A DNA stretch of 52,646 nucleotides from Deltaproteobacteria bacterium. Lineage in GTDB: Bacteria > Desulfobacterota > Syntrophia > Syntrophales > Smithellaceae. The position numbers and the translations under genes were made by a program. Under the pieces are notes generated by a model. It did not search any database. It had not been told where the DNA came from and was given only the letters and a program-made list of their open reading frames with translations. The stretch covers positions 1 to 52,646 of the forward strand of contig JAKLDS010000011.1 in the NCBI GenBank assembly GCA_022703375.1, given 5' to 3'. This document shows, in pieces, positions 33,758 through 42,736 of the stretch (its first letter is position 1; every line of letters starts with the position of its first letter).

Positions 33758-34675
33758 ATGTCCACAGAATTAATGAACACCAAAGAAGTTGCCGACTATC
33801 TGGACATCCACGAAAAACAGGTTTATCTCCTGATCAAAGCCTCGCGCATCCCCTGTTCGCGCGTCACCGGCAAATGGATTTTCCCCAAAAAGCTCATTGA
33901 TGAGTGGATTGAATTAAATGCCCGGGAAGGCTTAAAACAAGCAAGGCAAAAAAGTAAAAAAATCACCGGCGCTCTCCTGGCTGCCGGCAGCAATGACCCC
34001 CTGCTGGATATGTTTTTAACAGCGACGAAAACAACTCACCCCGATTTTTACATATTTCTCGCCAACACCGGCTCGGTAAGCGGTTTAAAAGCGCTCAATG
34101 ACGGCTATACGGATATCGCGTTTTCTCATTTGTTTGATCCGGAAAGCGGCGAATACAATATACCCTACTTGGCAAGTTATCTGCCACATCTTAATCCTCT
34201 GGTCGTTAACCTTTTCTATCGCGACCTTGGTTTTATTTTCCGCCCGGAGACTGGAAAAAAAATAAAGGATTTTCAATCTCTTGCTAAAAACAAAATCAGC
34301 ATCATCAATCGTCAGGCAGGCTCCGGCACCCGTGTTCTGCTGGATTACAATTTAGATAAACTGGGAATTCCCCCGGAAAAAATCAAAGGCTACGAAAAAG
34401 AAGTTTTCACGCATATTGAAGTCGGGCAGGCTGTTTTATCAGGAGAGGCGGATACAGGAATAGCTTCCATAGCGATTGCCAGACTGCTGGGACTTTCTTT
34501 CCAGGCAATAGCAAAAGAGCGCTTCGATATGATTCTCGACAAAGATACATACTTTCAGCCTGGCATTCAGTCTTTCATAGAAACTTTAAACACAGGTGCT
34601 TTCCGCGAGCGTGTTGAAAAAATCGGCGGTTATGATTTTCAACACTCCGGCAAATTTATATATTCAACAAATTAA
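33758..34675 (+). CDS. HTH regulator with periplasmic-binding-protein-like sensor domain (tungstate/molybdate type)
   Basis: A 305-aa cytoplasmic protein without signal peptide. Residues 5-60 are an excisionase/MerR-like winged helix (MNTKEVADYLDIHEKQVYLL, then GKWIFPKKLIDEW). From about 70 to the end it is a PBP-like domain (GALLAAGSNDPLLDMF, NTGSVSGLKALNDGYTDIA, RQAGSGTRVLLDY, GEADTGIASIA). This architecture senses oxyanions inside the cell and controls transporter genes, and the tup-like genes follow 30 bp later. The first ATG is used because GGAGG lies 5 bases before it. Confidence 0.88.
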   Translation: MSTELMNTKEVADYLDIHEKQVYLLIKASRIPCSRVTGKWIFPKKLIDEWIELNAREGLKQARQKSKKITGALLAAGSNDPLLDMFLTATKTTHPDFYIFLANTGSVSGLKALNDGYTDIAFSHLFDPESGEYNIPYLASYLPHLNPLVVNLFYRDLGFIFRPETGKKIKDFQSLAKNKISIINRQAGSGTRVLLDYNLDKLGIPPEKIKGYEKEVFTHIEVGQAVLSGEADTGIASIAIARLLGLSFQAIAKERFDMILDKDTYFQPGIQSFIETLNTGAFRERVEKIGGYDFQHSGKFIYSTN

Positions 34676-34704
34676 AATAAATAATGAAGAAAGGACTTAA
34701 AAAA

Positions 34705-35562
34705 ATGAGAAAAATATTTGCTTCATTGTTGATAATGACGGCGCTTTTTTGCGGCGCTCATTTATCTCTGGCCGCCAACGGCGATGGGTTTATTCTTCTT
34801 TCCAGCACTATCGGCCCGATTGATTCGGGAATAGTCAGCACGCTGGAGGATCAGTTTGAAAAGGAAACAGGCATCCGCGTGCGTCACGTCGGCGCGGGAA
34901 CCAGTGCGGCGCTGAAAATTGCCACCAAAGGTCAGATCGATCTTGTGATGGCACATGCCAAATCTGTTGAAGAAAAATTTGTCGCGGATGGTTTCGGCAC
35001 AAAAAGAATTCCCGTGATGTATAATGATTTCGTCATCGTCGGCCCTGTTGCCGATCCCGCAGGCATTAAGGGGATGAAAACAGCAGCGCAGGCGCTGCAG
35101 ACAATTTCCGCCAAAGGCTCGCTGTTCATCAGCCGCGGCGATAAATCGGGTACGCATCTGGCCGAATTGGAATTGTGGAAAAAAGCGGGAATAAATCCGG
35201 CTGGTTCCTGGTACTCAATTTACGAAAAAGGAAATGAAGGCAACGCGCCGACACTGAAATATACCGATCAGAAAAACGCTTACACCGTAATTGACCGCGC
35301 CACTTATCTTTCACTGAAAAATCAGATCAAGCTTGCTATCCTTGTGGAAGGAGACGAAGCGCTTCTGAATTTCATTTCTCTGATTCCTGTAAGCAGGGAT
35401 AAATTCCCAAAGGTTAACTCCACTGACACTATGACTTTTGTCAACTGGCTGACCGATCCGCAAAAGGGGCAGTTGATTATCCGCGACTTCGGGAAGGAAA
35501 AATACGGCGCGCCGCTGTTTTTTCCGAATTCCGAGGCCTGGCAGAAACAAAATAAAAAATAA
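34705..35562 (+). CDS. TupA-like oxyanion-binding protein, copy 1
   Basis: About 285 aa with a signal peptide (MRKIFASLLIMTALFCGAH to ALA). The mature part is a type II periplasmic binding protein related to TupA: GPIDSGIVSTLEDQFEKETG, MAHAKSVEEKFVADGFG, YNDFVIVGP and SRGDKSGTHLAELELW. The first anion-binding loop reads SSTIGPIDSG instead of the TupA signature TTTSTQDSG kept by the next gene, so ligand preference may differ. I start at the second ATG (34705), which has AAAGGA upstream. It is co-directional with the regulator and the tup genes. Confidence 0.85.
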   Translation: MRKIFASLLIMTALFCGAHLSLAANGDGFILLSSTIGPIDSGIVSTLEDQFEKETGIRVRHVGAGTSAALKIATKGQIDLVMAHAKSVEEKFVADGFGTKRIPVMYNDFVIVGPVADPAGIKGMKTAAQALQTISAKGSLFISRGDKSGTHLAELELWKKAGINPAGSWYSIYEKGNEGNAPTLKYTDQKNAYTVIDRATYLSLKNQIKLAILVEGDEALLNFISLIPVSRDKFPKVNSTDTMTFVNWLTDPQKGQLIIRDFGKEKYGAPLFFPNSEAWQKQNKK

Positions 35563-35583
35563 TTATAAACAAGGAGATGATAA

Positions 35584-36435
35584 ATGAATAAATTATTTAA
35601 TTCGATAGTTATTGTTTTACTGGTAATTTTAATCGCCGGAATCGGCTATGCCCAGACGCCGCAGCAAAAAAATATAATTCTGGCAACAACAACCAGCACA
35701 CAGGACAGCGGACTGCTCGATGAGTTAATCCCTGTTTTTGAAAAGAAGACCGGGTATTTTGTCAAGACAATCGCTGTTGGTTCCGGACAGGCAATGAAAA
35801 TGGGGCAGAAAGGCGAAGCGGATGTTTTGCTCGTCCATTCGCCGGATGCCGAAATAAAGTTTGTTGCCGAAAACTATGGCGTCAACCGCCGCCTGGTCAT
35901 GCATAACGATTTTATCATTCTGGGCATGGCCGCGGATTCCGCCAAAATAAAAGGAACAAAATCAGCCGGAGACGCTTTTAAAAAAATTGCCGCCGCCGGC
36001 TCCTTGTTTATCTCGCGGGGAGATAAATCGGGAACACATGCCAAGGAAATGAAAATCTGGAATGGTGTCGGCATAAATCCGGAAGGCCAAAAATGGTATC
36101 AGCAGACAGGGTTAGGCATGGGCAATACCCTCGGTGTGGCGGCGGAGAAAAAAGGCTATACGCTGGCCGACCGCGGCACGTATCTGGCAATGAAAAAAAA
36201 TTTGGGGCTGGATATATTAGTGGAAGGCGATGCGGCACTGCTTAATATTTATCATATTATCGAAGTCAATCCGGCCAAATGGCCGAAAGTCAATGCCGCC
36301 GGCAGCAAGGCTTTTGCCGATTTCATGGTCGCTCCCGAAACGCAGGCTGTCATCAAGACATTCGGCGTGGATAAATTCGGTTCGCCTCTGTTTTTCCCGG
36401 ATGCTGGGAAGCGTGTGGATGATTTAGGTAAATAG
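35584..36435 (+). CDS. tupA: Tungstate ABC transporter substrate-binding protein
   Basis: A 283-aa periplasmic protein with a signal peptide ending GIGYA. It has the tungstate-specific signature TTTSTQDSGLLD near residues 37-48, then VGSGQAMKMGQKGEADVLLVHS, HNDFIILG and SRGDKSGTHAKEM. TupA proteins bind tungstate with high affinity for delivery to TupBC; tungsten is used by aldehyde:ferredoxin oxidoreductases and some formate dehydrogenases of anaerobes. It is a clear paralogue of the preceding gene. An AAGGAG site precedes ATG. Confidence 0.93.
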   Translation: MNKLFNSIVIVLLVILIAGIGYAQTPQQKNIILATTTSTQDSGLLDELIPVFEKKTGYFVKTIAVGSGQAMKMGQKGEADVLLVHSPDAEIKFVAENYGVNRRLVMHNDFIILGMAADSAKIKGTKSAGDAFKKIAAAGSLFISRGDKSGTHAKEMKIWNGVGINPEGQKWYQQTGLGMGNTLGVAAEKKGYTLADRGTYLAMKKNLGLDILVEGDAALLNIYHIIEVNPAKWPKVNAAGSKAFADFMVAPETQAVIKTFGVDKFGSPLFFPDAGKRVDDLGK

Positions 36436-36437
36436 TA

Positions 36438-37136
36438 TTGGAACTGTTTCTTGACGGCATTAAAAAAGCGCTGGAGCTGATTTTCAGCTTCGATCCCGAA
36501 GTGCTGGGAATAACTTTCCTGTCCCTGAAGATTTCCGGCACAGCGACGTTGATCAGCATGTTTATCGGCATGTCCATCGGCGTTGCCGTTGCATTGAATA
36601 ATTTCTTCGGCAAACGCCTGATCATCAGCCTCATTAATACCGGCATGGGCCTGCCGCCGGTGGTGGTCGGTCTTTTCGTGACAATTATGCTCTGGCGCAA
36701 CGGCCCCTTCGGCTTTATGGAAATTCTCTATACACCGACCGCCATGATTATCGCACAGGCCATTATCGCCACACCAATTGTCATGGGGATAACGCTTGCC
36801 GCTATTCAGCACCTGCCGGAAAATCTGCGCCTGCAAATTCTTTCACTGGGGGCAACCAGATTACAGATGGTCTGGCTGCTCATCAAAGAGGCGCGCCTGC
36901 CGCTGCTGGCCGCCGTTATGGCGGGCTTCGGCGGTGTTATTTCCGAAGTCGGCGCCTCGATTATGGTCGGCGGCAACATCAAAGGCTATTCGCGCGTGCT
37001 GACCACCGCAACCGTCATGGAAACAGGCAAAGGCAATTTTGATACGGCTATTGCGTTGGGTATAATCCTGCTTATCCTCGCCTTCACCGTCAACGCCATT
37101 TTAACTTCCATCCAGCAAAAGCAGAGGCCGCGATGA
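36438..37136 (+). CDS. tupB: Tungstate ABC transporter permease
   Basis: A 232-aa inner-membrane protein with about five hydrophobic segments and the permease-to-ATPase contact loop EAR...AAVMAGFGGVISEVGAS near residue 155-175. The region SLISLKISGTATLISMFIG-like start and NTGMGLPPVVVGL match TupB. It starts with TTG at 36438, two bases after the tupA stop, and overlaps tupC by 4 bp, so all are one operon. Confidence 0.92.
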   Translation: MELFLDGIKKALELIFSFDPEVLGITFLSLKISGTATLISMFIGMSIGVAVALNNFFGKRLIISLINTGMGLPPVVVGLFVTIMLWRNGPFGFMEILYTPTAMIIAQAIIATPIVMGITLAAIQHLPENLRLQILSLGATRLQMVWLLIKEARLPLLAAVMAGFGGVISEVGASIMVGGNIKGYSRVLTTATVMETGKGNFDTAIALGIILLILAFTVNAILTSIQQKQRPR

Positions 37137-38227
37137 GCAATAACAAGCCTTCCATTCTGGCTGTCAGGAATCTGATAGTCGAGCGCGCCGGCGCTGTGGT
37201 TCTTAATATTCATTCTCTGGAAATCAACGCCGGTGATCTGCTGTCGCTCATCGGCCCCAACGGCGCAGGTAAATCCAGCCTGTTTCTGGCTCTTTCCTTT
37301 CTGATTAAAAATACGGGGGGCGAAATATTTTTTCACGGCAACCGGATTTCGACAAAAGAAGAAATATTCAATTACCGCCGCCAGTTGGTAATGGTTTTTC
37401 AGGAGCCGCTTTTACTGAATACAACAGTCAGGGAAAATATCGCCGCCGGACTGAAGCTTCGCCACAAACCAGCCAATGAAATTGAAAAGAGTGTTGACCG
37501 TTATGCGTCAATGTTCGGCATCAGCCATCTTCTTGATCGTTCGGCGCGGGCGCTTTCCGGCGGCGAGGCGCAGCGCACCAGCCTGGCGCGGGCGCTGGCG
37601 ATTGAGCCGGAGATTGTTTTTCTCGATGAACCTTTCGCCTCATTAGACCAGCCGACAAAAGAATCATTGCTGGCTGATTTGCAACAAATTCTTTGCCGGA
37701 CCAAAACAACGGCCATCATGGCCACGCATGACCGCAATGACGCCTTGCGCTTGTCCGATTATATCGCCGTGATGAATCGGGGAAAAATAGTTCAGTTGGG
37801 CATGCCCGAAGATATCATGAATCGGCCGGCTGATGAATTTGTCGCCTCATTCGTCGGCGTAGAAACGGTTCTGCGCGGTGAAGTGAAAGAAAACAAGGAC
37901 GGCATAAATATCATAACCGTCGCCGGCGGGAATCTGGAAGCAATAGGCGACTTTGCTCCGGGCAGCCATGTCCTTTGCTGCATCCGGCCGGAGTATGTGA
38001 CGCTCGCCGCGGCGGCAGGGGCATCCACCAGCGCCCGTAATGTCTATATGGCCCGCATCGAAAAAATAATCCCGCTGGGCATGTTTTACAAAGTTGAACT
38101 GGATGCAGGCTTTCCGCTCATCTCCTATGTTACCTCCACTTCTTTGGATAACTTATCTTTGGACGCAGGTCAGAATATCAGCGCCTCTTTCAAAGCCACA
38201 GCCATCCATTTGATTCCCGCCAGATGA
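37133..38227 (+). CDS. tupC: Tungstate ABC transporter ATP-binding protein
   Basis: A 364-aa ABC ATPase. Walker A GPNGAGKSS lies near 42-50, Q-loop VFQEPLLL near 88, signature LSGGEAQR near 141, Walker B IVFLDEP near 164 and the switch histidine in ATHDRND near 195. The C-terminal ~120 residues (after FVGVETVLRGEV) form a TOBE/MOP-like regulatory domain that may bind the oxyanion and inhibit transport. It overlaps tupB by 4 bp and is the last gene of the operon. Confidence 0.93.
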   Translation: MSNNKPSILAVRNLIVERAGAVVLNIHSLEINAGDLLSLIGPNGAGKSSLFLALSFLIKNTGGEIFFHGNRISTKEEIFNYRRQLVMVFQEPLLLNTTVRENIAAGLKLRHKPANEIEKSVDRYASMFGISHLLDRSARALSGGEAQRTSLARALAIEPEIVFLDEPFASLDQPTKESLLADLQQILCRTKTTAIMATHDRNDALRLSDYIAVMNRGKIVQLGMPEDIMNRPADEFVASFVGVETVLRGEVKENKDGINIITVAGGNLEAIGDFAPGSHVLCCIRPEYVTLAAAAGASTSARNVYMARIEKIIPLGMFYKVELDAGFPLISYVTSTSLDNLSLDAGQNISASFKATAIHLIPAR

Positions 38228-38300
38228 GCTTAAGGAAAACCCGGAAGGATTCAAAGATGTCCTGAATTACAGGGGATACTGAAAATTTTTTCCACCCGGC

Positions 38301-38330
38301 CCCGCTTTTCCGGAAGCGGGACTTTGTTTC
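38301..38330 (+). terminator. Terminator after the tungstate operon
   Basis: CCCGCTT-TTCCGG-AAGCGGG, a 7-bp GC-rich stem, followed by ACTTTGTTT. The T run is interrupted, so strength is uncertain, but the position 73 bp after tupC fits. Confidence 0.5.
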
Positions 38331-38440
38331 AATAGAATTTCTTTATATATAAGAGCGATTGTGTTAAATTTACAGTCACGTTCTGTTCTTTGCCTGTATC
38401 CAGGAATTATTGTCGTCCATATTAAAAACGGGGCAGTCCG

Positions 38441-40825
38441 ATGATTGCTATTGACATCAGAACAATTTTTATCAGCTATATCCTGTCCAGCCTCCTGTGC
38501 GTTTTCGTAATGGCCTCGTTGTGGCATCAAAACAGGAAACGCTCGCCGGAAATAACTTTATGGCTTGCCGACTACGTTTTGCAATTTTCCGCAATTCTGC
38601 TGATTACACTGCGCGGTATCATTCCCGATTTTTTTTCCATTGTTCTGGCTAACACTTTCATCGTCGGAGGCACAGTTCTCCTCTATCAGGGTCTGGAGCG
38701 CTATGTGGGTAAGGTAACCAGGCAGTGGCATAATTACCTGATGCTGGTCGTTTTTATTTTTTTACATGCGTATTTCACATTCGGATATCCCAGCCTCACT
38801 TTGCGTAACATTAATTATTCAGTTGCCTTTCTTTTTATTTGCGCTCAGTGCTCCTGGCTCATGCTGCGGCGTGTAGATGAGCCACTGCGTGAGGCGACAA
38901 TGGCAACGGGTTTTGTTTTTGCCGCTTTTTGCATCTTCAGCATTATTCAAATCATCACCAATATTACAATGAAACAGACCGGCGATATATTTATGTCCGG
39001 TGTCTTTGCCGCGCTGATAATCATTGCCTACCAAGTGTTGTTGATTGCCCTGACGTTTGTTTTGTTTCTGCTCGTCGGCCGCCGGCTGGCGATGGCTCTG
39101 GAACAAGAACTTACCGACCGCCGGCAGACGGAAAAAACATTACTGGCCAGTGAAGAGCGGGTGCGGCTCTTGCTTGACTCCACCGCTGAGGCAATTTATG
39201 GCATTGATCTGCAAGGCAATTGCACCTTTGCCAATCCTTCCTGCCTGAAAATGCTGGGCTATACGGATATACAGCAACTGCTCGGCAAAAATATGCATTG
39301 GCTGATTCATCATTCCTATCCGGGGGGAACTCCGATGGCTGTTGAAGATTGCCGGATATACCGGGCGTTTCGCAAAGGCCGGGGCGAGCATGTTGAAGAT
39401 GAAGTTTTATGGAAAGCCGACGGCACAAGTTTTCCCGCCGAATACTGGTCCTATCCCCAGATATCCCACGGTGAAATAGCGGGTGCGGTGGTAACTTTCA
39501 TTGACATTACCGAACGCAAGCGAACGGAAGCAGAAATCAGGCGGCACGAAGAAAGTCTTCGCGAAGCACAGAGCATCGCGCGATTGGGAAACTGGGAATT
39601 GGATTTAAGAACGAAAATACTTTACTGGTCGAAAGGCATCTACGAAATATTCGAAATCAACCCCCGGGAATTCGGCGCTTCCTACGAGGCTTTTCTGGAG
39701 GCGATACATCCCGATGACCGAGCATCTGTCAATCAGGCATATACCGAGTCGCTTGAAAAAAGAACACCTTATGAAATATCACACCGTTTGCTGATGAAAG
39801 ACGGGCGAATCAAGTGGGTAAATGAAATCTGCCGCACCGAGTATGACAGGCAGGGCAATCCGGTAAAGTCCATGGGCATTGTTCAGGATATCTCTCAGCG
39901 CAAGCAGTCAGAAGAAGCGCTGGCGGAAGAGAGACAGCGGCTCTCTTACATTCTGGAAGGCACCAACGTCGGCACGTGGGAGTGGAATATTGAGACCGGG
40001 GAAACCATCTTCAACGAACGCTGGGCGGAAATTATCGGCTATACTATCGCCGAGCTCGCCCCTGTTTCTATTGATACCTGGTTGAAATACGCGCATCCGG
40101 ATGATCTGAAAAAATCCGGTGAACTGCTGGATAAACATTTCCGGAAAGAATTGGCTTATTACGAACACGAAGCGCGCATGCTTCACAAAAACGGCAGTTG
40201 GGTCTGGGTGCTCGATAGAGGAAAAGTTGTGAAATGGACGGCTGACGGAAAACCGCTGCTGATGTCGGGAACCCATCAGGATATAAACCAGCGCAAACTT
40301 TCCGAGGAAAAAATTCAGCACATGGCAACTCACGATATGTTGACTGACCTGCCCGGCCTGCGCCTCGCTAAAGACAGAATGACGATGGCAATCGGCATGG
40401 CGCGGCGGCAAATCAATCTGATGGCCGTGATGTTCCTCGACCTCGATGGGTTCAAACTGGTTAATGATACCCTTGGTCATGACGCCGGTGACAGCGTGCT
40501 CCGGCAAGTGGCTCAGCAACTGCTTTTATGCGTGCGGGAAACCGACACTGTTTCCCGCGTCGGTGGAGATGAATTTCTGATTATCGCCACCAATCTGCGC
40601 TCGGTTGATAATGCCGGCGAAATTGCGGGAAAGATAATCAGCCTTTTATCCCGGCCATTCAGCGTCAAAGATAAGCAGGTGACCATAGGTGCTAGTATCG
40701 GCATCGCTCTTTATCCGGACAACGGCACTGATGTCGAAATGCTCATCAAACAGGCTGATGAAGCCATGTATCGCATCAAATACGGGGGCAAGAATGGCTT
40801 TGGCTTCGCCGATACAAATAAATAA
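38441..40825 (+). CDS. Membrane sensor diguanylate cyclase (7TM-like region, three PAS domains, GGDEF)
   Basis: A 794-aa protein. Residues 1-220 hold about seven hydrophobic segments forming a membrane sensor. A short coiled coil leads to PAS domains at about 240-355, 375-490 and 500-620, the second and third of the PAS_3 type (WELDLRTKILYWS, WEWNIETGETIFN). The GGDEF domain spans about 635-790 with RVGGDEF near 707 and an inhibitory RxxD site (RETD) five residues before GGDEF, so it should make cyclic di-GMP with product inhibition. No EAL domain follows. It is transcribed away from the tungstate operon terminator and ends 28 bp from the convergent NCS2 permease gene. Confidence 0.93.
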   Translation: MIAIDIRTIFISYILSSLLCVFVMASLWHQNRKRSPEITLWLADYVLQFSAILLITLRGIIPDFFSIVLANTFIVGGTVLLYQGLERYVGKVTRQWHNYLMLVVFIFLHAYFTFGYPSLTLRNINYSVAFLFICAQCSWLMLRRVDEPLREATMATGFVFAAFCIFSIIQIITNITMKQTGDIFMSGVFAALIIIAYQVLLIALTFVLFLLVGRRLAMALEQELTDRRQTEKTLLASEERVRLLLDSTAEAIYGIDLQGNCTFANPSCLKMLGYTDIQQLLGKNMHWLIHHSYPGGTPMAVEDCRIYRAFRKGRGEHVEDEVLWKADGTSFPAEYWSYPQISHGEIAGAVVTFIDITERKRTEAEIRRHEESLREAQSIARLGNWELDLRTKILYWSKGIYEIFEINPREFGASYEAFLEAIHPDDRASVNQAYTESLEKRTPYEISHRLLMKDGRIKWVNEICRTEYDRQGNPVKSMGIVQDISQRKQSEEALAEERQRLSYILEGTNVGTWEWNIETGETIFNERWAEIIGYTIAELAPVSIDTWLKYAHPDDLKKSGELLDKHFRKELAYYEHEARMLHKNGSWVWVLDRGKVVKWTADGKPLLMSGTHQDINQRKLSEEKIQHMATHDMLTDLPGLRLAKDRMTMAIGMARRQINLMAVMFLDLDGFKLVNDTLGHDAGDSVLRQVAQQLLLCVRETDTVSRVGGDEFLIIATNLRSVDNAGEIAGKIISLLSRPFSVKDKQVTIGASIGIALYPDNGTDVEMLIKQADEAMYRIKYGGKNGFGFADTNK

Positions 40826-40853
40826 TAATTACACATAACAGACGAAGGCCTTT

Positions 40854-42569
40854 TCAGTGATTGAAATGCAAATTGATATGACACAGCCCTTTCTTTACCG
40901 ATGATTCCACCCTGTCCGCATTGCGGCGGATAAGAAACAACGAAAGCCCGGCAGTGCCCAGCGGCGAAGAGAGGATTTCCTCCTCCGAAGGCTTTGTATC
41001 GGTAAACAGCATCGGCTCCCCCCGGTAGGATATATCAACATCAAGGTTGAATTCATCAAACGAAACGGCAACATTCAACGCGCCTGATGTTGCTGCCATT
41101 GACTCCGCCGATTCCAGCGTTTCGTTAATCGCGGAAGCGGCACGTGCTATCACATTCGGCATGGCGCCCCATAAAGCGCCCTGGCGCTGGAGAAAAGTAA
41201 ACACCTTTTCGGAATGGTCAACACCGGGAACCAGTTCGATAGTCGCCGTTTGGGCAATGCCAATTCTCATAAAAATATTCAGAATAATGGCGCAAATGGT
41301 TGCCAGGGAAAGGGATGATTGGAAGAAAGGCTGTATCATGTCGGGTATATTTCGATACAGACCCGGAATAACGTCTACACTGAGACCGAAGACGATGGAG
41401 ATGCCGATGACAAATGTTTTACGGACATCAATCATGCGGGAAAGCATTATCTGTATTCCCGCCACCACCATGAAACTCGCGGCGAAAACAAGGCTGGCGC
41501 CCATGACCGGCGTCGGCATAATGACAAATATTGACGCAATTTTCGGCAGGAAGGCAAACAAAATCAGCAAGCCTCCAATTGCGTAAGCGATTGCCCTGCT
41601 TGTCGCGCCGGTTGCTATGGAAAGGCCGATATTGCTGGATGATGGGGATTGCCCGAACGCACCGGTAAGCCCGGAAAGTATGTTGCCGGATGCACAGGCC
41701 AGAATGCCTCGGCTTACGGATTTCATATCAAGACGTTTCCACCCGGCATCATTTATTTTCTGACAGGTTGTGAGATCGCCCATCGTTTTCAATGCGGAAG
41801 AAAGCGCAGCCACTATAAACGGGATAATCAGGGCAGTGCTGAAACTCATGCCATAGAAGCCTATTGCGGGTACGGAAAACCAGGCAGACCCTCTGATATG
41901 GTCAAACTGATTCTGACCAAAAATACCCGTAAGATAGGCTGTTGCATAACCGATAATCATGCCTATTAAAACTGAATAGAGGCGGATTTTGCCTTTTCCC
42001 CAGACGGTCAGGCCGATCATGGAAGCAAGCGTAATTACGGCAACCATTACGGATGTCGGGTCCAGCATTTGATGAGCCGCATCCAGGCCGAAGAATTTTT
42101 TTACTCCCAGCGGGATAACCTCGATTCCCACCATGGTTACGATAGTACCGATAACCTCCGCCGGGAAGAACGCCCTCAGTTTTATTGCCACGCGGGAAAA
42201 AACGCCCTCGAACAGTCCGCCGATAAAAGTCATGCCGAAAACAAGAGGCAACCCGCCGGTTTTTCCGGCCAGGATGGAAGCGGATAAAAAGGCAGGCCCG
42301 TTTATCAGAGGGCAAAGGTAACCCGAGCCCACCGGCCCTTTGTTCAACCCCTGGAGGATGGTAGCCAAACCTGTAACCAGCATCGCCATTGTGATGATGC
42401 GCCGGGAATCATCGTATGTCCCGCCAATAGCATCAACGATAATGACGGGAATGACAAAGGCAATCGTCATTACAAATATGTGCTGCAAACCCAGCATCAC
42501 AAGAGAGCCAATACCGGGGCTTTCATCAACATCATATATCAGGTTTGCCGGTTTTTTCCGCTCAGCCAT
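40854..42569 (-). CDS. NCS2 (uracil/xanthine) permease with C-terminal HATPase-like domain
   Basis: A 571-aa protein. Residues 1-440 are an NCS2 nucleobase permease with about 14 hydrophobic segments (GLQHIFVMTIAFVIPVIIV, GPAFLSASILAG, TCQKINDAGWKR, SGLTGAFGQSPSSSNIGLS). From about 455 to the end it is soluble and resembles the serine-kinase/anti-sigma HATPase fold: an N-box-like helix VIARAASAINETLESAE, SYRGEPMLF, then GTAGLSLFLIRRNADRVE and a final strand. The catalytic Asn of the N-box is not evident, so it may bind rather than hydrolyse nucleotide. The fusion suggests transport sensing or coupling to a partner-switch pathway, which is inference. ATG start. Confidence 0.85.
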   Translation of the reverse strand: MAERKKPANLIYDVDESPGIGSLVMLGLQHIFVMTIAFVIPVIIVDAIGGTYDDSRRIITMAMLVTGLATILQGLNKGPVGSGYLCPLINGPAFLSASILAGKTGGLPLVFGMTFIGGLFEGVFSRVAIKLRAFFPAEVIGTIVTMVGIEVIPLGVKKFFGLDAAHQMLDPTSVMVAVITLASMIGLTVWGKGKIRLYSVLIGMIIGYATAYLTGIFGQNQFDHIRGSAWFSVPAIGFYGMSFSTALIIPFIVAALSSALKTMGDLTTCQKINDAGWKRLDMKSVSRGILACASGNILSGLTGAFGQSPSSSNIGLSIATGATSRAIAYAIGGLLILFAFLPKIASIFVIMPTPVMGASLVFAASFMVVAGIQIMLSRMIDVRKTFVIGISIVFGLSVDVIPGLYRNIPDMIQPFFQSSLSLATICAIILNIFMRIGIAQTATIELVPGVDHSEKVFTFLQRQGALWGAMPNVIARAASAINETLESAESMAATSGALNVAVSFDEFNLDVDISYRGEPMLFTDTKPSEEEILSSPLGTAGLSLFLIRRNADRVESSVKKGLCHINLHFNH

Positions 42570-42652
42570 GATTCAATCTTTTTTTATGTGATAAAATTCG
42601 ATTTTTGCCAATGAACTATAAGAAAATAAATTTGTTGTGTCAATTCAATAAT

Positions 42653-42668
42653 CAATAATTAATTATTG
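42653..42668. promoter_or_regulatory. Perfect palindrome overlapping the glnS -35 box
   Basis: CAATAATTAATTATTG is a perfect 16-bp palindrome whose last three bases overlap TTGACA of the glnS promoter, a classic repressor position. Confidence 0.5.
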
Positions 42669-42693
42669 ACAAGAAGCCGGTTTTCCTTATAGT
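42666..42693 (+). promoter_or_regulatory. glnS promoter
   Basis: TTGACA (42666-42671) and TATAGT (42688-42693), 16-bp spacer. Transcription would start near 42700, giving a ~37-base leader to the ATG at 42737. Confidence 0.7.
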
Positions 42694-42736
42694 CATGAAT
42701 TGCTGGATAATATGGAGCAAAAGGAGCTTTCAATCT

